Source: Fallopia convolvulus
Taxonomy: Eukaryota; Streptophyta; Magnoliopsida; Caryophyllales; Polygonaceae
NCBI GenBank assembly: GCA_964016875.1
Contig: OZ024728.1
Span: 13,064,272-13,128,271 of the forward strand
Direction of reading: 5' to 3'
DNA: 64,000 nucleotides
Shown one piece after another: positions 1-9,517 of this stretch. Both the position numbers and the translations under genes were made by a program. A model generated the notes under the pieces. The model had not been told where the DNA came from. It searched no databases and saw only the letters and a program-made list of their open reading frames with translations. Every line of letters starts with the position of its first letter. Positions within the stretch are counted from its first letter, which is position 1.

Positions 1-944
1 AGTCATGGTCCTAGCTCAATTGCATCTCTAATCATCAAATTGGGTTTAGCTGTCATGACGATTTTTTTCTTCATTAACTCAAGCTTTCTTTACCTTATAG
101 TGCAACACTAAGGTTACTACTTTCTTGAGAATCATTTGTAGACCTTCCATATTACCCGGCTCTACCTCCAGTGTCCATGAATATCTTAGTAACTATGCAT
201 GTTTTTTTTATGTGGCACTTCCAAATCTACTTCTTTTCGAGCAAGAATAAACCATGGAATTTCTTAGCTGAAGGTACCCGTGAAACGGTCTTGTCTCATT
301 TCTTGATAACTTTGCTAAAGATGATTTCCATGAGGATTCCTGTCATAGTCTCCTTTAAGTCCTTCATCCCCTAACTTCACGCTGCTTAATCTCACAACCT
401 CCAATATGGGAGTTACCCTTCTCGTTGTCTCGCACACATTCTTCAATGTAGTCCGCATGGATTCACAATGCATGGACTTGGCTTGTCAACAAGTTGATCT
501 CAACCTACCACTCACTTCTTGTATGATCAAAATCTGTATAAATTAGATCAGTGGTGAATAACTACATTCACTTACTATCCTCCACTCCGAACTCCGCGCT
601 AATCTCCTTAACTCGGGCGTTCACCTCTTCTTAAAGAGAGCAACATACTTTCTTCAACCGATGTTCCCATTTGGAGTTCGACCACTTCCAATCCAATTAC
701 TTGGATGCTAAGTTAGATTTGCTTCAGCTTACTCCGTTCTCTTCTATGTCGACTACTTCTGCCTCCTCTTGTACTAGATGCAACTACTTAATGACCAATA
801 TTACAAAGCTCTTGGAGACCATATATCCCAACAGTTCAATCCTACTCTTGTTGCTTCCTCACACTTCCCTAATAATTCTAACACTACGAACGGGATTAGC
901 TTTTATCAAACTTACACTTAGAATTAGAAGGTTAAACGCACTAA
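1..944. other. Unassigned DNA at the window edge, probably retroelement internal sequence
   Basis: No open frame with a recognisable domain was found on either strand. The stretch lies directly inside the primer-binding site of a minus-strand LTR element, so it is most likely decayed leader or gag sequence of that element. That is an inference from position only. The short open frames here lack any motif. Confidence 0.3.
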
Positions 945-1113
945 ACTACCGAAGGTCCTTTAGCTGACGGTGGCGAAGTCGCGACATGTCACCTACCCCC
1001 TATGTGCAACATGCTACCCCAATTAAAATATTTTGAAAATACCGGCCAGTTTTGGTTTTAAGTTGGACATCGGGTACACTCGTTGGTCAGTTCCATGTGC
1101 CCTGTTGTGAACA

Positions 1114-1127
1114 TGGCTCTGATACCA
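1114..1127 (-). promoter_or_regulatory. Primer-binding site, initiator tRNA-Met type (minus strand)
   Basis: The plus strand reads TGGCTCTGATACCA, the complement of the usual plant tRNA-Met primer site TGGTATCAGAGCCA. It lies three bases from an LTR edge beginning TGTAACACCCC. This fixes the orientation: the element body lies towards position 1 and its 5' LTR to the right. Confidence 0.85.
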
Positions 1128-1130
1128 ATT

Positions 1131-1548
1131 TGTAACACCCCGTCTTCCCGCAGGGCGCTACTTAGAAGTAGACTTTACCAAGTACTACTTCAGTGGGTTG
1201 ACAATAACACTTTAGGATCTTGCAACGTGGGCACGACGAGAAAACTTAATAAAAACATCCAACCTTTTCATTTAATAAAAGTTAAAAAACATAGTTATGC
1301 ATGTATTCCTAAGAACATAAATATCCAAATGCGACAAAACACTACTAATAATAAACACTACTTATTGTTCTAGAAATAACGATAAGCAGGATATTATTCT
1401 AACTCCAGCATAATAATAAACCAACATCCTAATATGTCATAAATAAACTAAAGTAAACCCGACCCCACTATGACACACGCTCTTCCCCGCTTCGCCCCGC
1501 CATCTGGCCTTGGTTTTTACACGGTTCCCTGGTTCATACCTGGAACTG
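1131..1548 (-). repeat. Truncated 5' LTR of the minus-strand Tekay-like element
   Basis: It starts TGTAACACCCC beside the primer-binding site and keeps blocks shared with the LTRs at 36538 and 43783 (a GGGCACGACGAGAAAAC-type block near 1230, ACCTGGAACTGAA near 1540). Only about 420 bp remain of an LTR that is 2.6-2.8 kb in the other copies. The break coincides with the LINE tail. The missing part may continue after 12226, but I could not align it. Confidence 0.65.
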
Positions 1549-2387
1549 AATTTTTTTTTTGAATAAAGGGGTAATTCATTCAAAAAAGATAGTTACAAAA
1601 GATGCTAGACTCATCTAGCTAATTACAGCCACATCTAATTCAAGTCTCTCCAAACATCTCTTAGCTTCTCTATTGCTTCTTTTCCACCTTGCCAAAAGCC
1701 AATTTCTAATGTGATTTACACAAAAGCTGATGCAATCCTTGCTGCTCATCAGTTCTTGCTTGAATACCATTCTATTCCTCGCTTGCCAGATGTAGTACAT
1801 GGCTACGCAGTGGCATGCATTCCACAAATTAAACATCGATGTATTTTCCCCTTTCAGCTGTGCAGTCTGTCTAATCCAGTGCTCAACGTTACTGCTTCTT
1901 CTTCCTATTTTTGCCCAATCAAGCACTCCTCTGATTACTCCCTTAGAGTAGGCACATTCAGACCATAGGTGTGACAGATTTTCTTGCTTGCCAGTGTTGC
2001 ATAGTTCACAATGATCCTCAAGTATCACCCCCATCTCTTTCAGTTTATCTTTGGTATTGAACCCTCTACTAATGATCTTCCACACATTGAAGGCCACTCT
2101 TGGTGTGTTAAGCTTATTCCACACCCAGCTCGCCCACTCCACTTTCTCCCCTTTTTCTCTCAGACCATCATACATGGACTTCCAGTCCATCCTCCCATTC
2201 CTAGAGATGAGAATGCCTGTCCTCGTGTCGCCGTTCAGTGTTTCAGCCAGCTCATCTCTGGTCCTCAACACTGCCTTCCAGGTTGCACTATCTGTACCTT
2301 TGCATCTTAGGTTCTAGAAATCTTGCCCTTTCAAATGTACTTCTTCTACCCATTTATGCCAGATCGAGTCTGAATTCCGTAGGGCTT
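1549..2387 (-). mobile_element. 5'-truncated LINE (L1-type non-LTR retrotransposon) 3' fragment
   Basis: The left edge carries a poly-T run (poly-A tail on the minus strand). The body encodes the C-terminal end of a plant LINE reverse transcriptase. The 5' end is lost, as is usual for L1 insertions. The fragment sits exactly between a broken Tekay-like LTR on the left and a 5'-truncated plus-strand Tekay LTR on the right, so it may have been involved in the rearrangement. No target duplication was recognised. Confidence 0.75.
1615..2385 (-). pseudogene. LINE reverse transcriptase C-terminal fragment (zf-RVT region)
   Basis: The open frame from 2271 down to the stop at 1615 gives 218 residues typical of the zinc-binding tail that follows plant LINE reverse transcriptases. 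It has the pattern C-x2-C-x9-H-x4-C (residues 88, 91, 101 and 106; CELC, then SHLWSEC), preceded by a TPRVAFNVWKI segment and followed by an IWQARNRMVF motif. Upstream of the first Met the same frame shows further LINE-like sequence (WHKWV, LKGQDF) interrupted by a TAG near 2312. No palm domain or endonuclease is present, so this is a non-functional 3' remnant. Confidence 0.75.
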
Positions 2388-3816
2388 CATACGTGAAAAG
2401 CTAATGGAAGTGGCTATCAATATAATTTTGTCATGGAGATTGTTTAAGTATTGGATTAGTAATGATATTAATGAACTAGTTGTGGTTTTTAATTGGATGT
2501 CTTGTCCTAGATTGGTAGGTTAAAATACTACTATATTGGTTAAGTAGATCCTTATTGTACAAATGTCACTTTTTTGAAGGGTGCTAGTACTAGTACCCTA
2601 GGTTGGAATTGAACGGGAAACAAGGATGGGTTGGTTTGGATTTGGAAAGGATAAGCTAAAACCGACTTTCTTAGTTTGCCGACTTTCTTAGTTTACGACT
2701 CGTTATGTGTTGAATAAGCAGATTAAATGTGTAGCCCTTATTTTGGAATGATTCCATATTACGTGCTTATATATATTTTAAAATATGGAAAATCGCTTTA
2801 AAACTTTTTTCGTTATGCGTGCACTGGGTTCCACCGGCATGACCATGGATCACGGGTAAAGTTGGAGATAAAGTGGCCCCCGGGCATGGTTATGCGGCTG
2901 GAAGGGACGCCCTTCAAAAAATAAAATAAAATGTTTTGGCAAACGCCCTAGTAGAGGTTTAGCCGGGGAAAGAAGGGTGAATGGGGGAAATGGGCACGTG
3001 TATAGGACGCACCATGACCGTGCGCCATAGATGAGAGGCCGGAGGGTGCCATATGTATATGAGGAGGATATTTGTTTGCTATTGTATTTGATGGATTTTG
3101 TTTGAAATGTATAAAATGTTTGAGTGATGACCTAAGAGAATGTATGTCGTGGTTATGTGTGCTTTGGTAATATACTTCTACTTGTTGCTAATATCCTTAT
3201 TGACATTGCTCTGGATGATTTCACATTTGACTATATTTGTTTGGCTACTATTATACTTCTATTGTGACTGAAATTGTGTGTGTACCTCTAGGTATATGTA
3301 TGTATGCAAGTTTATTTTACTAAAAATGTTTTGTTACATGTTTGATTTTTCTTGTTTGGCCCATACCGGGATCGTAGGCTAATGTGATCAACTTGTGGCA
3401 TTTTAGGTAAGGATTCCGGCTTGGGAAATGTGCCCGGAGATTGCATTCCAGATGGTGGAGCTCGGTCTTGACGTGATGTGTTCTAGGAGAGTGATGTTAG
3501 CGTTTTACCCTTTTGGATTGTTAGACTTGAGTAGTTATGCTTTGACAGTGAACCTTTTGGAGTATGTTGAGTTGTCTGATGCTTAGACTAGCTACAAAGT
3601 CCTTTTCTCATGACTGTCAGATTTCTGGCTTTTGCATGCATATGGTTTTATGACATGAATTTTTGAACTTTTAAATTGGATGGTTTAGTTGAATTTACTC
3701 GCAGTGCTTTTGTTGCAAGGTCCAATACAGTCTATTGCTGTCAGTTTGTTCTGGTAGACCCATTGTGAGGCCTACAACCTTGTGACCCCTAGATATTTTC
3801 CAGAAAGGGTGTTACA
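2388..3816 (+). repeat. 5' LTR of the plus-strand Tekay element, 5'-truncated
   Basis: It matches 10632-12226 of the 3' LTR nearly base for base and ends GGGTGTTACA before the primer site. It lacks the first roughly 1115 bp and an internal block of about 200 bp that the 3' LTR keeps between about 10895 and 11095. At that internal deletion the 5' copy shows a short direct duplication (CGACTTTCTTAGTTT twice, 2660-2695), as expected of a repair scar. Confidence 0.85.
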
Positions 3817-3819
3817 GAT

Positions 3820-3832
3820 TGGTATCAAAGCG
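3820..3832 (+). promoter_or_regulatory. Primer-binding site, tRNA-Met type with changes
   Basis: TGGTATCAAAGCG lies three bases after the LTR end TGTTACA. The plant consensus is TGGTATCAGAGCC, so this copy has changed bases. It marks the start of minus-strand DNA synthesis for this element. Confidence 0.8.
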
Positions 3833-4061
3833 AGGTTGGCAACAAGGGCACTAAGTCCTAACAAAAGAGCTCGTGAGGTCCAATTTATAGTTATTTAAAA
3901 CTAAAATCCCTTTTTCTTAGGCATTCTCCATTTTAGGTAGGGAAATACGTCGAGGCTGCTACATCATCTGGGAAGAATCTCTTTAAGCATTTTGTTTGTT
4001 TAATTACAGTTACTACTTGTAAAAATCTAAGTGACTTATTATGTTTAGGTATTACTTAGTA

Positions 4062-5591
4062 ATGACAAGAGGTAGAGGTAGAGGAAGAGGAGTTACTGTT
4101 GAGCCCCGTATTAATCCCTTGCATAAGGGAACTGTAAAGAGTCTAGGACCAGTCATAAATGCTAATCAGGGACTAGGTGATGATCGATCTGATGTCGCGC
4201 TGAGTAATGCTAGATTTGGTGGCTAAGAGCCTGTAGGGCCTAGGTCTGAAGCTAATGTCAATGTTCAAGAGCCTCCAGTTGCTCCAGCTACAGAGGAACC
4301 TCCCACTAGTCCACCTGGGCTACAGTCTTTGGTCCAAGAACAAGTTCTGTCCTTTTTGCAAGTTCTTTTTGGGGGTGGTCAGGCACCAAACCCTGCCGCT
4401 GCCGCTTCCCATCTGTCTGGTTCAAGGGTACCAAACTCCCAAGGGTCCGCTGTGAGAGCGTCCCATTATAGGATGTTAGTTCCACCAGGACCACCAGCTA
4501 GGGTGCCAAATATTCAAAGACCGCTCCAACCCGTTCAAGAAGTATCTGAAGAGTCAGTTCGAGTTGAAAGGGGTCGTCAAGACTCCGGACCTGACAAGTG
4601 GTTGCGTGAGTTCAGTTACATGAAACTTCCGTTTTTCAATGAAGCTCATGGGAAAGACGTGGAGTTGTGGTTGAGGCAAGTCACTTCAACTCTCAACACG
4701 ATCAAGGCACCAGAGGATCGAAAGGTGTCGCTAGCTCAGAGCTTGCTTAGAGATAATGCTTTTGATTGGTGGTCTCTGCAGATTTTGGACCACGAAGTGA
4801 ACTTTGAAGAATTTTCTAAGATGTTGATTGATGAGTTCTGCCCTGCTGTTGTAAGGGACGCTCAAGCTCAAGAGTTTGCTAATGCAAAGCCCGAGAACAT
4901 TTCAGTGGCAGAAGTTGCCCTGAAGTTTCAGAGAGATTTAACTTATGTGGTTGACACTGTGACCACAGAGAAGCAACACATTCATGCTTTTGCTAAGAGG
5001 ATGAGACCAAAGATTAGGTAATATGTAGCTGGGTTCGAATGCTCTACCTTGAGAGAGTACCAGAACAAGGCAATGGCTTACGAGATGGCACACCCAGCTT
5101 ACAAGCGCTCTGATGTCACTCAAGGTAGTGGCAAGAGGCAAAAGACAACAATATTCAAAGGTGACGGGAGGCCGAGTTCCATACCTCAGGGAGGTAACAA
5201 CTCAGGCATGAGGCAAAACCAACAAGGCCAATCTCAACATTCGAGTGGTGCAACGGGTCAGAAGCAGTTCTTCAACTGCGGAGGCTATGATCATCTAAAG
5301 TATGCTTGTACTCGACCATTGGTAACTTGCTTTACTTGCGGACAGAAGGGTCACCATGCTGACTTCTGTGGCAACAAAGGAGTTGCTCCATCTCAGGGAT
5401 CCTCACCTGCTTCTAGGCCAACTTGAGGAATTCGATCACAACCTACCCCTCAAACTTATGTTACTCCAGGTCAAGGTCGTGGTAGAGGTCGTGGTAACAC
5501 AGTTGGGGGTCCTGGAGCCAACCACCCACCTCGTGTGTTCGAGATGAGAAGAACTGAAGATCCAAATGCTCTGACAGCTACAGGTACGATT
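4062..5591 (+). pseudogene. gag: gag of the Tekay element (nucleocapsid polyprotein), broken
   Basis: The start is the ATG before an Arg-Gly repeat (MTRGRGRGRG), typical of Del/Tekay gag. The retrotransposon gag fold follows at about 4620-5040 (LPFFNEAHGKDVELWLRQV region). The tail holds one intact CCHC knuckle (C-x2-C-x4-H-x4-C, 5328-5369). A second knuckle just before it has lost its first cysteine (FFNCGGYDH). In-frame stops lie at 4224, 5019 and 5424, followed by TAG at 5592 ahead of the protease. The frame is otherwise continuous, so these are point lesions. Each can be read as a C-to-T change at a Gln or Arg codon. Confidence 0.85.
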
Positions 5592-5594
5592 TAG

Positions 5595-8500
5595 AACCGA
5601 TCTGAGCCTGTTAAGATTCTTTTTGATACTGGTGCTACTCATTCTTTTATTGCAACTGCATGCGTAGGTAGATTGCATTTGACATGTTCTATGGGTACTC
5701 CTTTTGTGGTGGGTTTGCCGGATGGTAGTAAGATAAGTGGGGATAAAGAGATCCTTCAATGTCCAATTCGCATTGGGGATAAGGACTGGCTTACAGATTT
5801 CATCGTCATGGCCTTGCCAAATGATGATGTAATCCTAGGTATGGATTGGATGACTAGGTACAAAGCTGTTCTAGATATCCATAGTCGCACAGTGACAGTA
5901 ACCACTAATGATGGAACACATCACGTGTTTTGGGGCCACGACCCTAAGAAGTCTGGAACTATGATTAGTGCTATGAAAGCTGCTAAGTTGTTGAATGAGG
6001 TTTGTGTAGGATATTGGTGCTATGCCCTTCAAGAAACCAAGGATAGTCCGAGACTCGAAGACATTCCTATTGTGCGAGAATTCAAAGATGTATTTCCTAA
6101 AGAGTTGCCAAGGCTTCCGCCTCATAGAGAGGTAGATTTCAACATTGATTTAGAGTCGGGGACAAGACATGTTTCACGGGCTCCTTATCGTACGGCGCCC
6201 GTAGAGATGCAAGAGTTGAAGAAGCAACTAGAAGAGTTGGCAGAGAAAGGCTTCATTCGTCCTAGTGCATCGCCTTGGGGTGCTCTAGTACTTTTTGTAA
6301 GAAAGAAGGATGGATCAATAAGGTTGTGCATTGATTATAGAGAACTCAACCGAATAACTATCAAGAACAAGTATCCACTTCCTCGTATCGATGATTTGCT
6401 AGGCCAGTTGCAAGGAGCGGCAGTGTTTTCCAAAATTGACTTGAGGTCTGGCTATCATAAATTGAGAATTCGAGATGAAGACATCCCAAAGACGGCATTT
6501 CGGACACGGTATGGGCACTACGAGTTTGTAGTGATGCCGTTCGGCTTGACAAATGCTCCAGCAGTGTTCATGGAGTTGATGAACAAGATTTTTATTGAAT
6601 ACTTGGATCAATTTGTGGTAGTGTTCATTGATGACATCTTGGTTTACTCTTGGAGCCAAGATGAGCATGCTATTCATCTAAGGGTTGTGTTAAGGGTTTT
6701 AAGACAACACCACTTGTTCGCCAAGCTTTCAAAATGCAACTTTTGGTTGCCTGAGGTCACATTCCTAGGGCATGTCATCTCTGCATATGGAGTGAAAGTT
6801 GATCTAATGAAGATTGAAACAGTAGCGTCTTGGCAACCTCCCAAGAATGTAAAGGAAGTATGTAGTTTCTTGGGTTTGGAAGGATATTACAGGAGGTTCG
6901 TTGAGGGCTTCTCAAAAATAGCTCAACCTTTGACCAATTTACTCCGGAAGACTACAAAGTTTACATGGACAGAGGCTTGCCAAAGAAGCTTTGAAGAGTT
7001 GAAAAGAAGGTTAACTTTTGCGCCCATCTTAGCACTTCCTCAAGGCTCAGAAGGGTATGTGGTCTATAGTGATGCGTCGAAACTTGGCTTGAGTTGTGTG
7101 TTAATGCAGAAAAATCGGGTGATTGCTTATGCTTCTTGACAACTTAAGACTCATGAGCTCAACTGCCCGACACACGACTTAGAGTTAGCGGCTGTGATCC
7201 ATGCCTTGAAGATTTGGCGACACTATTTATATGGGATGACTTGCCAAATTTTGACAAATCCCAAGAGCCTCAAGTACATTTTCACTTAGCAAGAACTCAA
7301 TATGAGGCAACGCAAATGGCTTGAATTGATTAAGGATTATTATCTGCAGATCATTTATCACCCAGGAAAGGCAAATGTTGTTGCTGACACACTAAGTAGG
7401 AAATCATCTCAGAAGCAGATGTTGTCTCACTTGACTGCTCAACCCGCTTTGCAAAGGGATTTGATAAGAAACTGGATTGAGGTATGGATTCAGAGATATC
7501 AAGGCCAGTTGTGTTCCTTGGAATGTCAACCTAGTTTGATAGAAGAGAACCGTCAAAAGCAAGGGGCTTGCTCGATGATTAGAGACTTATGTCAAAAGGT
7601 GCGTCAAGGTGAAGCACCCGGTTTTTGAAATCCGAGATGGGATTTTGAGGTTGAATGGGAGAGTATGCGTACCCCGCGATCAAGAGCTGAGACAAAAAAT
7701 CCTTTAAGAGGCACATGCTACGCTCTACTCCATACATCCGGGAGCAAGTAAGATGTACAAGAACCTCAAGCAACATTATTGGTGGGACGGCCTGAAACCT
7801 GATGTGGCCAAGTTTGTAGCACGATGTCAGACTTGTCAAAAAGTTAAGATAGAACACCAGAGACCGGGAGGGATGCTCCAATCCCTCTCCATTCCAGAAT
7901 GGAAGTGGGAAGACATATCTATGGACTTCGTCACAGGTTTGCGCATCAGTCGAGGTCATGATGCCATCTGGGTAGTAGTGGACAAATTGATGAAGACGGC
8001 ATGTTTCCTTCCGATTAGGGAGGCGTAGCCGATTCCTAAACTAGTGGATATGTTTGTAAGGCAGATAGTGAGACTACATGGAGTACCAAAAACAATTGTA
8101 TCCGACCGAGATGGTCGTTTTACATCGAAATTCTGACATCAGGTGCACCAAGCGTTGGGTACAAGACTGCATTTCACAACAGCTTACCACCCACAAGCAG
8201 ATGGACAGTCAGAGAGGACGATTCAAACGCTTGAAGATATGCTAAGAGGTTGTGTCCTAGACTGGGGTGGTGGTTGGTCAGAGAATTTAGAGTTGGTAGA
8301 ATTCATATACAATAACAGTTGGCACGCCTCGATTCAAATGGCTCCTTATGAGGCGTTGTATGGTCAAAAGTGTTGGATGCCACTTTGTTGGGATAACCCC
8401 TCTGACAGAGTGGGTGAGATACCCCAAGTAATCCAAGAGGCAATTGATAAAATTGCTTTGATAAGAGAACGCATGTTAGCTGCTCAGAGTCGTCAGAAAT

Positions 8501-8979
8501 CATATGTTGACAAACGAAGGAGACCCTTAGAAATTGATGTTGGCGCACATGTATGGTTGAGGGTGTTGCCTACTGGAGGGGTACGTAGATTCGGGATTAA
8601 AGGGAAGTTGAGTCCTTGCTACGTCGGACCTTTTGAGATCTTAGAGAGGGTCGGGGAGCTAGCCTATCGCTTGGCACTTCCTCCATGCTTAGAAGGAGTT
8701 CATCTCGTGTTTCATGTGTCTCAGCTAAGGCAATACATTCCCAATCCCAAACACAAGCTTAATTATGAAGAGTTGAGAATCGAGCCAGATCATACTTTTG
8801 TTGAACAACCGATATCTATCTTGGATCGTCGAATGAAGAAACTACGAAACAAGGAGATTCCTTTAGTATTAGTGCAGTGGTCTAGGCGTGGAGTTGAGGA
8901 GGCTACTTGGGAAACTGAGGCAAGTCTACAAGAGAGTTATCCCGAGTTATACTCTAAGTTGATGGAGTCTGTGGGGTGA
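5595..8979 (+). pseudogene. pol: pol of the Tekay element: protease, RT, RNase H, integrase, chromodomain-like tail
   Basis: The aspartic protease motif DTGATHSF starts at 5625. The RT core has FIDD at 6624-6635. RNase H covers about 6990-7400 and is cut by TGA at 7137 and TAG at 7287. A frameshift with TGA at 7626 moves the frame by one. The integrase zinc region holds HPG and C-x2-C near 7734-7836. The integrase catalytic residues are Asp 7924, Asp 8104 and Glu 8212, with exact D-35-E spacing. Further stops lie at 7705, 8026 and 8134. The last about 50 codons (LVQWSRRGVEEATWE) resemble a chromodomain, which in chromoviruses directs insertion to heterochromatin. Confidence 0.88.
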
Positions 8980-9062
8980 TGGTTAGTACTTGAGCCTTTC
9001 ATGCACAATATCTAGTACCTTAAAATTCTTGATTGTTAATTCGTTTGGTTGCATGTTATTTA

Positions 9063-9220
9063 GGCCTTGTTATTTTTTTCCACCAAAATCACTTTCTCTC
9101 CAAAACCTACTTTTAACAGTCTTGAAATACGTGCACTCCACTCTACTTTTTACGTTTTTCAAGACACAAAAAATAACTTTCACCCAAAAACAACTTTCAA
9201 TCTAGTAGTGAAACAAGGCC
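9063..9220. mobile_element. Tourist-type MITE (PIF/Harbinger), 158 bp
   Basis: The element has terminal inverted repeats GGCCTTGTT at the left and AACAAGGCC at the right. Both ends are flanked by TTA (9060-9062 and 9221-9223), the usual 3-bp PIF/Harbinger target duplication. It encodes nothing and sits in the untranslated gap between pol and the polypurine tract of the Tekay element, so it arrived after that element. Confidence 0.8.
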
Positions 9221-9410
9221 TTACTTGTTGGATTGCTTGAGTGATCGTTTGCTTGTGCCTGATTATTTACGTGAATTCAATGACTCTTGACATGTTAGAG
9301 TAGTTACTATATATGTTGACTATATGCTCTGAAAGTACTCCATTCTTTGATGAATACTTTACTTTCGTTCTTGTGGTAATTGGGAAATGCTTCGAGGACG
9401 AACCTACATG

Positions 9411-9420
9411 AAGGGGTGGA
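9411..9420 (+). promoter_or_regulatory. Polypurine-like tract, upstream copy
   Basis: AAGGGGTGGA follows a TTCGAGGACGA block at 9391, as does the terminal tract at 9504. Two block-plus-purine units about 93 bp apart suggest a duplicated or central polypurine tract. Function is not shown. Confidence 0.4.
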
Positions 9421-9503
9421 GATTTGTGAGACTCTAAGTAATCTCCCATCCTTATTAGTATAGTAGCTTATCTTTACTTGAATTTCGAGGACGAAACTTT
9501 CTT

Positions 9504-9517
9504 AAAGTGGGGGTATA
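9504..9517 (+). promoter_or_regulatory. Polypurine tract of the Tekay element
   Basis: A purine-rich AAAGTGGGGG run ends just before the 3' LTR start TGTAATACC. It follows a TTCGAGGACGAAACTTT block that is common before the 3' LTR in plant chromoviruses. It primes plus-strand DNA synthesis. Confidence 0.75.

Larger units (their letters stand above)
945..1548 (-). mobile_element. 5' end of a minus-strand Tekay-like gypsy element: leader, PBS and LTR fragment
   Basis: Positions 945-1113 align by eye with the leader next to the two better preserved minus-strand copies at about 36355-36520 and 43600-43765 (shared blocks such as CACCGGCC and CCATGTGCCC). A tRNA-Met type primer-binding site and an LTR edge follow. 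The LTR is cut at about 1548 by the poly-T of a LINE. This copy is clearly more diverged than the other two, so it is an older member or a sister family. Confidence 0.7.
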
